Origin: Deltaproteobacteria bacterium
GTDB lineage: Bacteria > Desulfobacterota > Desulfuromonadia > Geobacterales > Pseudopelobacteraceae
Reading direction: 5' to 3'
Assembly (NCBI GenBank): GCA_019162745.1
Contig: JAFLLC010000072.1
Coordinates: forward strand, 49,509 to 113,508
DNA: 64,000 nt
In this document: positions 47,767 to 58,700 of the stretch, piece by piece
Layout: each line of letters opens with the position of its first letter
Position numbering within the stretch: position 1 is the stretch's first letter
The notes under the pieces: generated by a model
Databases searched by the model: none
Told to the model about the DNA's origin: nothing
What the model saw: the letters and a program-made list of their open reading frames with translations, nothing else
Program-made: the position numbers and the translations under genes

Positions 47767-50739
47767 ATGAAACGCCATGCCCTCAAAATTCTGCTCTATG
47801 TGTGTATATTCAGCATAGTAACAGCTACGGCTAGTCAGGCAAGAGACGTGACCCTGCAGTGGGACCCCAGTACGGACAGTACTGTTACCGGTTATAAAAT
47901 TAATTACAATGCCGACTCTTCAGCTACACCTTTTAGCGGTACAGGAGCGATCCAAGGTACGTCTCCGTACAATGTCAATAAGGTTACAACCGCCACCGTG
48001 ACCGGTCTTGATCCTGGTCGGGCCTATTATTTTGCAGTCACTGCCTACAATGCCGCAGGGACGCAGAGCTCTTATTCCAACATCGTTAATGTTGCTGAAG
48101 CTACCCCGCCGACAGTATCTATTACATCTCCCGCGACAAATACGACCGTAAGCGGCACAGTTTCAGTGACCGCCAGTGCCACCGATAATGTGGGGGTGAC
48201 TAAAGTCGAGTTCTATCTGAACGGCGTGCTAAAGACCACCGATACGTCAACTCCGTATTTGTATTCGCTGAATACGGCTACTCTGACATCCGGGACGTAC
48301 ACGCTCATGGCCAAGGCCTATGATGCGGCCGGGAATGTTGGCCAGTCGAGTAGCGTTTCCGTCACGGTAGTTAATGATACAACAGCGCCGACAGTTTCCC
48401 TTACATCACCTGCCAACAATGCCACCGTAAGCGCAACAACAACAATTGTTGCAAGCGCTAGCGACAACGTTGGTGTGAGCAAGGTCGAATTTTACCGAAG
48501 CGGTACGCTTTTGTACGCAACCAATGTGGCTCCGTTCAGTTACGGCTGGAATACGTCTACAGTTGCTAACGGCAGCTACACCTTGACTGCCAAAGCTTAC
48601 GACAATACCGGAAATGTCGCTACGTCTGCGAATGTTGTCGTGACGGTGAACAATACAGTTGCGGATGTTACCGTTCCGGCTGTCTCCGTGACTGCTCCTG
48701 CCGCCGGTGCTACTGTCAGCGGAACCGTTTCTGTTGCTGCTTCCGCCTCGGATAACATTGGCGTCAGCAAGGTCGAGTTCTTCGTCAACAATGTTCTTGC
48801 CGCCACTGACACAGCATCCCCCTTCACATACAGCTGGAATACCGCTTTATTGTCCAATGGCTCCTATAGTGTAATGGCTAAAGCGTATGACGCAGTCGGT
48901 AATATCGGCCAGTCTGCCAGCGTGTCAGCTACCGTCAGCAATGGTGTGACACCGCCTGCAGGGACGATAACAGCCGTCTTTGGTAATGCTGCAGGTTCCA
49001 CGTACGCTAATACCGTTGAGGACACATTTCTCAATATTAACACCAATGTTAACGCAACCAGCGCGGTTCTCAATACCTACACCTGGCCGGCCGCCAAACC
49101 TGCCAACGCCATCCTGATGAACTGGGATCTATCCGCTCTTCCTGCCGGCGCCGTCATCCAGAGCGCCACACTCAGCCTGTACATGAGCGCAAGCGGTGGA
49201 GACGCCCTCTACGAAATGCCGGTATCTGCTATAATCAACAAATCGCCGGTCATCGCCAAGAGCAACGGCACCACCTATGATGGAACCAACGCCTGGACAG
49301 CAAGCAGTGTGCCTTATAACAGTATTCCTCTGGCACAGTCCGATATCGCTACAGCCGTTGATGCCCCTCTTGTCGACAAGACCATCGGCTATAAAAACTG
49401 GAACGTAACGAGCCTCGTCAAGGGTTGGATGGCAGCAGCGACCAGTAACAAGGGACTATTACTGAACTCGTCAAGCAAAGCCAGTTCAGACAGTAATCGC
49501 GTGTTTGCCTCCAGTGAAGCAGTTGATGCCAGCCAGAGACCCAAGCTTGTCGTATTATATACTCTGGCATCTGATACCACAGCCCCGGCGGTAGCAATTA
49601 CAGCTCCGGGTAACAGCACAACTGTCAGCGGTACGGTGGCTGTCAGCGCAACAGCATCTGACAATGTTGCCGTGACCAAGGTCGAGTTTTATGTGAATGG
49701 AACGCTGCAAACTTCAGACAGCGCATCCCCCTATTCCTTCAGCTGGAATACAACAGCAGTTGCCAATGATTCTTACGCCATAACCGCCAAGGCTTATGAT
49801 GCAGCGGGTAATGTCGGACAGTCGGCAAGCGCGAATGTCACAGTAAATAATGACAAAACAGCGCCTGTAACCTCTATTACCTCTCCTGCAGGTGGTACGA
49901 CTGTCAGCGGCACCGTTGCAGTATCATCCTCCGCCTCTGATAATATGGCGGTCACCAAGGTTGAGTTCTATGTCAACAGTGTGCTGCAGGCGACTGATAG
50001 CGCATCTCCCTACAGCTTTAACTGGAACTCCGCAACATTGACCAGTGGTTCATATATTCTGATGACCAAGGCGTATGATGCCGCCGGTAATGTCGGCCAG
50101 TCCGCAAGCGTAACAGTTGCGGTTAAAAATACCATCACCGCTGTTTTTGGTAATGCAACAGGAGCCAACTACACCAACACGATCGAAGATACGTTTATAA
50201 ACATCAATACAAACGTTAATGCGACCAACAAAGTGCTCAACACATATACCTGGCCAGCTGCCAAGCCGGCTAATGCAATCATAATGAAATGGAATGTATC
50301 GGCCATCCCGGCCAATGCCCAGATAGTAAGCGCCACACTCAGCCTGTACATGACAGCCAGTGGCGGAGATGCACAGTATGAAATACCGGTGTCAAAGATA
50401 ATCAACAAAACCCCGGTTGTCACCGCTAGTACCGGCAAAACATACGATGGGACCAACGCCTGGACAGCAAGCAGTGTTCCTTACGGTGGAATTCCCCTCG
50501 CACAGTCCGATATCGCAACTGCCGTTGCTGCACTGCTTGTGGACAAAACCACTGGCTACAAAAACTGGGACGTAACAAGTATTATTAAGGACTGGATGGC
50601 AACACCGGCAAATAACAGGGGTCTGTTGGTGAACTCATCAAGCAAAGCCACTGCTGACAGTAACCGCGTGTTTGCTTCCAGTGAGGCTGACAATGCCGCA
50701 CAGAGACCTAAACTGGTCGTGACTTATGTCTTACCGTAG
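47767..50739 (+). CDS. Secreted Fn3/Ig-like tandem repeat protein with two DNRLRE-type domains
   Basis: Signal peptide; Fn3 (VTLQWDPSTDSTVTGYKINY), repeated ITSPATNTTVSGTVSVTASATDNVGVTKVEFYLNG, two AVFGNAxGxxYxNTxEDTFxNINTNVNAT...RPKLVV units. Confidence 0.88.
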   Translation: MKRHALKILLYVCIFSIVTATASQARDVTLQWDPSTDSTVTGYKINYNADSSATPFSGTGAIQGTSPYNVNKVTTATVTGLDPGRAYYFAVTAYNAAGTQSSYSNIVNVAEATPPTVSITSPATNTTVSGTVSVTASATDNVGVTKVEFYLNGVLKTTDTSTPYLYSLNTATLTSGTYTLMAKAYDAAGNVGQSSSVSVTVVNDTTAPTVSLTSPANNATVSATTTIVASASDNVGVSKVEFYRSGTLLYATNVAPFSYGWNTSTVANGSYTLTAKAYDNTGNVATSANVVVTVNNTVADVTVPAVSVTAPAAGATVSGTVSVAASASDNIGVSKVEFFVNNVLAATDTASPFTYSWNTALLSNGSYSVMAKAYDAVGNIGQSASVSATVSNGVTPPAGTITAVFGNAAGSTYANTVEDTFLNINTNVNATSAVLNTYTWPAAKPANAILMNWDLSALPAGAVIQSATLSLYMSASGGDALYEMPVSAIINKSPVIAKSNGTTYDGTNAWTASSVPYNSIPLAQSDIATAVDAPLVDKTIGYKNWNVTSLVKGWMAAATSNKGLLLNSSSKASSDSNRVFASSEAVDASQRPKLVVLYTLASDTTAPAVAITAPGNSTTVSGTVAVSATASDNVAVTKVEFYVNGTLQTSDSASPYSFSWNTTAVANDSYAITAKAYDAAGNVGQSASANVTVNNDKTAPVTSITSPAGGTTVSGTVAVSSSASDNMAVTKVEFYVNSVLQATDSASPYSFNWNSATLTSGSYILMTKAYDAAGNVGQSASVTVAVKNTITAVFGNATGANYTNTIEDTFININTNVNATNKVLNTYTWPAAKPANAIIMKWNVSAIPANAQIVSATLSLYMTASGGDAQYEIPVSKIINKTPVVTASTGKTYDGTNAWTASSVPYGGIPLAQSDIATAVAALLVDKTTGYKNWDVTSIIKDWMATPANNRGLLVNSSSKATADSNRVFASSEADNAAQRPKLVVTYVLP

Positions 50740-50784
50740 CAATGGAGGGTAATTTATAATCTGACAAATAAGTATTAACCGGTA

Positions 50785-50823
50785 ACTAAAAAGCTGCCCT
50801 TCGCAAGAGGGCAGCTTTTTAGT
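50785..50823 (+). terminator. Strong bidirectional intrinsic terminator
   Basis: ACTAAAAAGCTGCCCT tcgcaag AGGGCAGCTTTTTAGT, 16-bp perfect stem. Confidence 0.95.
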
Positions 50824-50947
50824 TTGGTGCGGCATCAGAAAATATGTCTGCAAAAAATCCTGAAAATTATGTCGATGCAGCTTACAGTTTTAGCCGACTA
50901 ATGCCTTGCTATCACGTGTATCTATAAGAATTATAGCTACATATGAT

Positions 50948-50964
50948 CTGGCACGCTTGATGCT
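50948..50964 (+). promoter_or_regulatory. Sigma-54-like promoter
   Basis: CTGGCACGCTTGATGCT, near-consensus TGGCACG-N4-TTGCW. Confidence 0.7.
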
Positions 50965-51027
50965 AAATAGTTGATAATATATCCTGCCTGCCTCTCGCGC
51001 AGAACTCCAGCCTGAAGGGGGATTGTC

Positions 51028-51243
51028 ATGTTGATTAGAGTTAAATACGTAGATGAGCGTTTTGACATGGTCCGTCCTGAAATACTGGACCGTCTTCTTG
51101 AAGCGGGTAAGGTGCGAGAATTTCAGCGGAGTGATGGCTGGGTTATTCCCGGAATAGGCAACTTGCGCCGCAAGAACAGAAATGGCTATTCCGGCCCTGA
51201 CCGCCGCAAGATTCATGAAGACGAACGCAGAGTGTCGGTGTAG
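51028..51243 (+). CDS. Small conserved Geobacter-type (GSU3473-like) protein
   Basis: MLIRVKYVDERFDMVRPEILDRLLEAGKVREFQRSDGWV...GYSGPDRRK. Confidence 0.7.
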   Translation: MLIRVKYVDERFDMVRPEILDRLLEAGKVREFQRSDGWVIPGIGNLRRKNRNGYSGPDRRKIHEDERRVSV

Positions 51244-51322
51244 GCGGCATTCTACAATTACCCCGGTAAAAAAGTCTGCGCTGAATCCGTTCGTCAATCT
51301 ATTCTTGAGATAGGCGGATTTT

Positions 51323-53260
51323 ATGTTAAATAATTTCAGAATGTTACGGGCTGTTATGGGCATGTTTGTGCTCATTATAGTCTGCGCATGTAATTCCTCG
51401 TCTGGTGTAACGCCTGGAGTAACCGATGAGGTCATCGATCGGACCGCGCCCGTCATAACGACCTTTACGATACCGGTCGCTTCATCCACGCTGGTTGTGT
51501 CAGGCGTTGTTCTGGCTGCCAGGGATAACTTTGCTGTGACCGGGTATTATCTCAGTACCAACTCTACTCCTCCCGGGGCGGTGGCTTCTGCCTGGAGCGC
51601 CAGCAGTCCCTCCAGCTACATCTTTGCTTCACCCGGAACGATGACGCTGTACGCCTGGGTAAAGGACGCAGCAGGCAACGTTTCGGCATATCAGAGTGCA
51701 AGTGTGACCATTACACTGCCGCCAGCGCTGTCTCCAACGGCCGTCTTGGAAATTAATGCGGCAGGAACTGACACAGCGCAACTCCGTTCACCTTGGGATA
51801 CCTGGGCTTTGTGGACGCCGGCTCCCGTTTCTGCCGCTGCTGCGGCCAGTTCCCCGATGATTCGCTATGTTGCTTTTTTTAATGCAACCGGTGGTATGCC
51901 AGCCCTGCCGGAAAACGAACTCTATGACGAGGATGCAGCCGGCAACCCGGTTTACCACTTCGAGAGATTGACGCCGAAACTTGATTCTGTTCTGGCGGCA
52001 GGATTCAAACCCTATATTGTACTATCCTACACGCCGCTTAAGCTGGCCAGCGATCCGGCGGCTATTTCCCCTGAATTCGGCACCAACACCAGCCCGCCAA
52101 AAGACTGGAACAAATACTACAATTACATTAAAGCGTTTTTCGAAAATCTGAACCTGACCTATGGGGTCGGGGAGGTGGCGTCATGGCGTTTCCGCTGCGG
52201 TACCGAGCCGGACAATGGTTCGTGGTGGAGCGGCACCATGGAGGAGTGGTTCACATTCTACGATTACACCATTTCGGCGGCCAGGGCGGCGAACCCGAAT
52301 GTGAATATGCGCATCAGCATCAATCCGGGCAATTACATGTCTCCAACTTCCCCGTTCGTTGCTGCGCTGGCAGCGCGGATCCAGGCCGGAACTTTCAGTA
52401 TTCCCGGTGAATTACCCGTTGTGCCGTCAGTCATAAGTTTCTCGTACTACCAGGATGACCCGTCAAAGATCGCCGCTGCCGTATCTGATATCCGTTCTGC
52501 GCTGGCGCCGTATTCCCTGTTTGCCGGAATACCGCTCGGCATCGACGAGGGGTATATCTATGATGATGAAACTGGTGCAATCATGTATTCACGACTCGAT
52601 GGGACCGAGTTTGGCGGGGCTCATTTCGCGTTGCTCACGGCAACAATGGTTGACCAGAACATCCTCTGGGGTGCGTTGTGGAACACCGGTGCGGCTGATG
52701 TGCCGCCTCCTGCCCGGAACGTCCTCGAGCTGTTTCAGCAGCTACTTGTCGGTGGCATAAGATTAGGTTTGTCGACAGTTTATGGGAAGCCGGTGGATAA
52801 TAATGTGATCGGGGGACTGGCCGTCCGGCCTGTGGGTGTGCCTAATGGCCAGGTACGACTCATGGTGTTCAACTATAACGCCTCGCGTTATACTAATGCC
52901 GCTGAGTCTGTACTGCTGCGGTTGCGCGGGGTCCCGGCGAGCGGTGTGAAAGTAACCTGGTATCGGATCGATCGCAACCACGCCAACTACTCTGCCCGGT
53001 GGCTTGCGGACAGTGCCGAAATACCGAGAAATGCATATACACCCTCTGCTCTGTCACTCTATGATCTTGATCCAACAGATGGAATAATTCAGAAAGGAGT
53101 TGAACTGTGGAACGCCAATAAACCGATCTACGCCGCTCTCTCTAAGGTTTTTCCGGAGTCTGAACAGGCGGTTCGTATGCCGACTGCAGAAGGTACTCTG
53201 GAGATACCGCTGACTCTTCCTCCACATGGAGTCGTGTTTATGCGCCTGGATCCGCCCTGA
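51323..53260 (+). CDS. Secreted lipoprotein, GH39-like glycosidase with N-terminal Ig-like region
   Basis: Lipoprotein-type signal LIIVCACNSSSG; WRFRCGTEPDNGSWW, SFSYYQDD, LGIDEGYIYDD. Confidence 0.65.
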   Translation: MLNNFRMLRAVMGMFVLIIVCACNSSSGVTPGVTDEVIDRTAPVITTFTIPVASSTLVVSGVVLAARDNFAVTGYYLSTNSTPPGAVASAWSASSPSSYIFASPGTMTLYAWVKDAAGNVSAYQSASVTITLPPALSPTAVLEINAAGTDTAQLRSPWDTWALWTPAPVSAAAAASSPMIRYVAFFNATGGMPALPENELYDEDAAGNPVYHFERLTPKLDSVLAAGFKPYIVLSYTPLKLASDPAAISPEFGTNTSPPKDWNKYYNYIKAFFENLNLTYGVGEVASWRFRCGTEPDNGSWWSGTMEEWFTFYDYTISAARAANPNVNMRISINPGNYMSPTSPFVAALAARIQAGTFSIPGELPVVPSVISFSYYQDDPSKIAAAVSDIRSALAPYSLFAGIPLGIDEGYIYDDETGAIMYSRLDGTEFGGAHFALLTATMVDQNILWGALWNTGAADVPPPARNVLELFQQLLVGGIRLGLSTVYGKPVDNNVIGGLAVRPVGVPNGQVRLMVFNYNASRYTNAAESVLLRLRGVPASGVKVTWYRIDRNHANYSARWLADSAEIPRNAYTPSALSLYDLDPTDGIIQKGVELWNANKPIYAALSKVFPESEQAVRMPTAEGTLEIPLTLPPHGVVFMRLDPP

Positions 53261-53451
53261 CAATAGCAACCGGATAATCTTAAACTCTATTATTGCCATG
53301 CGCCGATGCCGGAAACAGGGCTATCTAAAAGAAAAATCTGAACTAATATATCCGGCTGCGCTGGATGTTTTTATTTTGTATGGTAGAATTACAACTGTTG
53401 TTGCGGTTGTGAATAACTGCTCCTTGCCAAAACAGTTAAAAGGAACCTGCC

Positions 53452-54645
53452 ATGCCGAAAGAAGAGTCCAGCATCTCTCTGGAAGAACAAGAGAAAATTA
53501 TCCATGCAAAACAGGAGTGGACGCATACCTTTGATGCGGTCTCAGATCTGATTTTTATTGTTGATAACGACCTTAATTTTGTTCGAGTCAACCGCTCCAT
53601 GGCGGAACATTGCGGCTGCAGACCCAATGAGCTGGTGGGACGTAAATGTTATGAAGTAATGCATGGAACTAAATGTGCACCTGTCGAATGCCTGCACGCA
53701 AAAGTCATCGAACTCAGGGAACCTCAAACAGCAGAGTTTGTTGTGGAAAAACTCAAAGGAATTTTTGAAGTAACCATGTCCCCGATGTTCAATACTGATG
53801 GTCAGATAACGGCCACTGTCCATGTCGCCCGGGATATTAGCGAAAAAAGACGCCAGGAAAAACTCCTGGCGAAACAGCAAAAGCAGCTTGAAGAGATAAA
53901 CAGCACTCTGGAGTCCCGCATCACCGAAGCTGTCGCCGAAATGCGCAAAAAAGATGATATCCTTATTCAACAGAGTCGCCTGACCGCCATGGGAGAAATG
54001 ATCAGCAACATTGCCCATCAGTGGCGTCAACCGCTCAACAATATCGGCTTGATTGTGCAGAACCTGCAGCTGGCTTTTAAGTCTAATGATCTATCGGTTG
54101 AGGAGATGGACGAAGATATTGCCGAGGTCATGAAAGTTCTTCAGCAAATTTCTGAGACCATTGATGACTTTCGCAACTTTTTCAGTTATGAGGAAAAAAT
54201 GAGTTCATTCATTGTTAATGAGCTGATTTCCCGTTCTCTCTCGTTCGTAGAGCCATCCTTGAAAAGGAAGGGGATCTTGCTAGAACTCGATGAACAGCCT
54301 GACATAGTAGTGAATGGGTATCCCAATGAATACATGCAGGCATTTCTCAATATTATGCTGAATGCGAGGGATGCTCTGCTGGATCACCAGGTGACCAAAC
54401 CGCTGATCAGCATCCGCATCTCCGGCGAAAAGGGACGTTCAATAATTACTGTTCGCGATAACGGCGGCGGTATCGATGAAGATATCCTGCCAAAAATATT
54501 TGATCCCTACTTTACCACCAAACATCAGAGCACGGGAGTAGGCCTCGGTCTGTACATGGCCAAGATGATAGTCGAAAAAAAAATGCACGGCAGTCTGGAG
54601 GCCCTTAACGTGGAGGACGGGGTCGAATTCAAAATAGAGATATAG
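53452..54645 (+). CDS. PAS-domain sensor histidine kinase
   Basis: PAS region; LTAMGEMISNIAHQWRQPLNNIGLIVQNL (H-box); FLNIMLNARDAL, VRDNGGGIDEDILPKIFDPYFTTKHQSTGVGLGLYMAK. Confidence 0.94.
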   Translation: MPKEESSISLEEQEKIIHAKQEWTHTFDAVSDLIFIVDNDLNFVRVNRSMAEHCGCRPNELVGRKCYEVMHGTKCAPVECLHAKVIELREPQTAEFVVEKLKGIFEVTMSPMFNTDGQITATVHVARDISEKRRQEKLLAKQQKQLEEINSTLESRITEAVAEMRKKDDILIQQSRLTAMGEMISNIAHQWRQPLNNIGLIVQNLQLAFKSNDLSVEEMDEDIAEVMKVLQQISETIDDFRNFFSYEEKMSSFIVNELISRSLSFVEPSLKRKGILLELDEQPDIVVNGYPNEYMQAFLNIMLNARDALLDHQVTKPLISIRISGEKGRSIITVRDNGGGIDEDILPKIFDPYFTTKHQSTGVGLGLYMAKMIVEKKMHGSLEALNVEDGVEFKIEI

Positions 54646-54887
54646 ATTTTGCAGGCAAGGCGGCTGCATCAATAAAATTGAAATATGGCGGGTCCAAGAC
54701 CTCGTCCCAAAAAAATGTTACAAAACGAGCCCCGGTAAAAAATATTACATTTCGTAACTTCCCGCTATAAAACATTTATCACCCTGCCATACTTAAATTT
54801 TGACCTGTCGGCTCAAATCCCTTACCGCCGTAGATCACATCACTGTTTATAACTACTTAAAATAACACGTTAAATATAGTAATAAAC

Positions 54888-54904
54888 TTGGCATGTCTTA
54901 TGTA
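54888..54904 (+). promoter_or_regulatory. Sigma-54-like promoter variant upstream of STAS gene 1
   Basis: TTGGCATGTCTTATGTA. Confidence 0.45.
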
Positions 54905-54949
54905 ATGCACTACCTGATTTAAAAAATAAATCAGGCGGGGGAGGTTTGC

Positions 54950-55264
54950 ATGACTATTTGTATAGCAGGTACAGAGGCGCGTCTGGAGGGGGATTGGACC
55001 CTCACAGGGGTGACCCGTAATCTGGATTCACTGGCACTTTCTTTACAACAACTGGAATCAGGGAGTGGGAAAAAACTTCGAATAGACTGCGGACAGATGG
55101 AAAAAGCAGATATAAGCGGTCTGCAACTTCTCAACGTGTGGATGCAGTGTGTCAGGTTTCGCGGCGTGGAGCCAACCTTGGTCAATGTGCCAGTAAAGCT
55201 GCGGCACGCCATGCAGGTCCTGGTCGGATATTGTTTAATGGATACCTGCCCTAAAGCCGCATAA
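54950..55264 (+). CDS. STAS-domain protein (anti-anti-sigma-like)
   Basis: ARLEGDWTLTGVTRNLDSLALSL, LRIDCGQMEKADISGLQLLNVWMQ. Confidence 0.8.
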   Translation: MTICIAGTEARLEGDWTLTGVTRNLDSLALSLQQLESGSGKKLRIDCGQMEKADISGLQLLNVWMQCVRFRGVEPTLVNVPVKLRHAMQVLVGYCLMDTCPKAA

Positions 55265-55319
55265 TGTTATCTGCTATAAATAAAATGATCCTTGCTCCCC
55301 CGTCCTGCAAAGGATCAGC

Positions 55320-55688
55320 ATGAATAGTCTCATGATATTAGCATTTAGCGAGGTTCTATTCGTGATGGGATGTGCCCCACCGGATGCTCATGCTGCTGAC
55401 CAGTGCTGTAACTGCATCAGCAGTCAGCAGAGGAATAACAATGAGTATATATCCATGGTCTGCCTCGAATTGCATAATGAGCTGTGCGACAAAGAACGAT
55501 CACGTGTGCTGCATCGGCATCAGTATTTTGATTGTGAAGAGGAGTGCAGCTGCAAGCTGCTGGAAGAAATAGTAAAAAACGAAACAGAGCGCCAAAAAAG
55601 TCAAGATATGCAGGCTGATATTCTGGAGAAGCTGCTTTTGGAATCAACAATTTCAGGAGAGGCTTCTAACCTTCCGGGACCACAGTAA
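55320..55688 (+). CDS. Small Cys-rich exported protein, unknown function
   Basis: Hydrophobic N-terminus, then CCNC, MVCLELHNELC, YFDCEEECSCKLLEE. Confidence 0.5.
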   Translation: MNSLMILAFSEVLFVMGCAPPDAHAADQCCNCISSQQRNNNEYISMVCLELHNELCDKERSRVLHRHQYFDCEEECSCKLLEEIVKNETERQKSQDMQADILEKLLLESTISGEASNLPGPQ

Positions 55689-55740
55689 AAAAACCTCTAC
55701 CAGTGATGAGGGTACTTATGAATAAAAACCGGGTTTAAAT

Positions 55741-58700
55741 ATGACCACACAGAGCAAGGTTTCTGACTTCTTCCGACACGTCATCCCGATTTCCTCCCGA
55801 CAGTGGCGCTCCCTCGGATTGGGAGCAGTTTCACGCCAAATTGGTGAACGGCGACTCCCTCCGGTAATATTTTTTCGCCAACTGGCTTTGTCTCTTAACA
55901 GTGCTCATCCCGCCGGTGCTCCAACGGTATACGCGGCGCACCTGAATCTATTTGCCATCCTGCAGTCAGTGTATCGATACCTGATTGATATCCTTGCTGA
56001 AGAGACTGCAGTTGGCGTGCTTGAACAGGCGCTGCGTCGCGCCGGCTTTGATCCGGCAGGTGGCGAAGCCATGCTGTCGGCATGGCGATTTGTAGAGCTG
56101 TTTCCACCCGCCGAAGTAATCTCCGGCGAAGTGTCTGCTGCAGCCTGGCTGAAGGGAGAGTCCCGGATGCGTGAGGTGCTGCGGGAGATGCTGCTTTTGC
56201 ACGCTGGCACCGGAAATCCGGCTGTTAAGAGCTTTTACGATATTTTAGATGATCAGGAGTTGGCACAGTCGTCATCATATAAGGACATTGCCGTAAAAAC
56301 TTACGCTGCACTGGCTGACAAACCGTTTGTAGCGCAGCTTGGATGCTCGCTTGGTGAGGCGCTCCGGGCGCCGGTTCAGGCGGCGCCTGATTCACTGGCA
56401 GAGCAGGTCCGTTTCGTGCGGGACAGATGGAGTGCCGTTCTGCCACCCGAACTGCTTGCAGAGTTGGCAACAGCCCTTGATATCCTGCTTGAGGAAGAGC
56501 GCGAGCGGGGGTGGGGCGGCGAACCGGGACCGCCACCGGTGCTGGAATTCAAGCGAGGCGGAGGGACGGATCCTGGCCGCGGCGACTCAATTTTCGCCGG
56601 GTTTGACTATCCTGAATACGAACGATTTTCCCAGGATGCCGACTGGATGTCCAATGTCGTTCTGATGTCGAAGATGGTCTATGTCTGGCTCGACCAGCTG
56701 AGTCGCAGTCACGGGTATCCCATCACCCGCCTTGACCAGATTCCGGATGCCGAGCTTGACCGATTAGCGTCTTGGGGCTTTTCGGGACTCTGGCTGATCG
56801 GGCTGTGGGAACGCTCCCCCGCTTCACAGCGGATCAAACAGATCTGCGGTAACCCCGATGCCATCGCCTCGGCCTATTCCCTGTATGATTATGAGGTCGC
56901 TGATGATCTTGGCGGGTGGGATGCGCTTGCCAGCCTGCGTGAACGTGCCGCCAGGCGCGGTATCAGGCTTGCCAGTGACATGGTCCCGAACCATGCCGGC
57001 ATCTATTCGCGCTGGGTGATTCAGCACCCTGACTGGTTTGTCCAGACCGACTATCCACCCTTTCCTACCTATCAGTTCAACGGTGAAGATCTGTCCCGTG
57101 ATGTCAATATCTGCCTTCAAATCGAGGACGGCTACTGGAGCAAAAATGATGCTGCCGTAGTTTTTAAACATTATGACCGGCGTGATGGCCGTACCCGTTA
57201 CATCTACCACGGCAACGACGGCACCAGCATCCCCTGGAACGACACCGCCCAGCTCAACTATCTGATCCCAGAAGTCCGTGAAGCGGTTATTCAGACCATT
57301 TTGCATGTAGCCCGCAACTTCCCTATCATCCGCTTCGATGCCGCCATGACCCTGGCCAAAAAACATTATCAACGTCTCTGGTTTCCGTTGCGTGGCCACG
57401 GGGGCGGCATTCCGTCGCGCGCCGAGCACGGTATGAGCAAAGAAGAATTTGATGCCGTCTTTCCTGTGGAGTTCTGGCGAGAAGTGGTGGACCGTACGGC
57501 AGAGGAGGTTCCCGGCACGCTGCTGCTGGCTGAGGCTTTCTGGATGATGGAGGGATATTTTGTCCGGACGCTGGGAATGCATCGTGTTTACAACAGCGCC
57601 TTTATGAATATGCTTAAGGCCGAAGAGAATCACAAATATCGCCATACTATTAAAAATGTACTTGAATTCAACCCCGAGGTCCTCAAGCGCTTTGTCAACT
57701 TTATGAACAATCCGGATGAGAAGACCGCTGTGGCGCAGTTCGGAACGCAGGATAAATACTTCGGCGCCTGTGTACTGCTTGTCACCATGCCAGGACTGCC
57801 GATGTTCGGCCACGGTCAGGTCGAGGGGTTTCACGAGAAGTATGGCATGGAGTACAAGCGTGCCTATTGGGATGAACAGGTTGACGAAGGTCTGATTGGG
57901 GGACACGAGTTGTGGATTTTCCCGCTGCTGCGCCGCCGCTGGCTTTTTTCCGGTTCGGAAAACTTCATGCTCTACGACTTCTACGCCTGCGACTGTATCA
58001 ACGAGAACGTTTTTGCCTATTCCAACCGGGCTGGAGAGCATCGGTCGCTGGTTTTGTACCACAACAGTTTTTCTACCGCTGCCGGATGGATCAGGGAGTC
58101 AACCGGTTTTGCGGTAAAGAACGGTAACGGCGAGCCGGAAATTCACCGGACAACGCTGGGGGTCGCCTTGGGTCTGACCAGCGAGGAAAGCGTCTATTGT
58201 GCTTTTTGCGACCATATCACCGGGTTGTCGTATCTGCGCAACGCTCACGAATTGTATGAATATGGGCTGTACGCCGAGCTGAAGGAATACCAGTTTTATG
58301 TTTTTGTAGATTTTCGCGAAATCCGGGACGATAGCGAGGGAAGCTGGGGGCGGCTTTGTATGGCACTGGAAGGCAGCGGGGTGAACTGTCTGGAGGATGA
58401 GCTGAAGCAGTTGCACTATGGAACACTGAATGATGCTTTCAGGACCGTGATAGAGCTGATGCAGGGCGTGATGGGATCCATGATTGGCGGCGCTGCGCCC
58501 GATTTTACAACTGCGGCAACTGCCGCGCATGTTTTTCTCATCGAGTTGCAGAGGTTGACAGATGATAAGGAAAATATTCAGAAGGATGCGCCCCAGCTTG
58601 AGCAATATCTAAAGATGATTGAATCACGGTTAAAGCGGGCTGCGGCGCTGTTGAAACTCAAGCCGGTTTCCAAGGATGCTAAGACCTTTCATGCCCGGCT

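Noticed and set aside
48110-50130. Repeated Ig-like units in the 990-aa protein as mobile repeats
   Set aside because: They are divergent tandem protein domains, not DNA-level repeats with transposon features.
50890-51489. 199-aa minus-strand ORF opposite the GSU3473-like gene
   Set aside because: No family motifs; overlaps two supported plus-strand genes and the sigma-54-like promoter.
56824-58062. 412-aa minus-strand ORF antisense to the GH13 gene
   Set aside because: No recognisable domain, and it lies opposite a clearly coding GH13 frame; an overlapping-ORF artefact.
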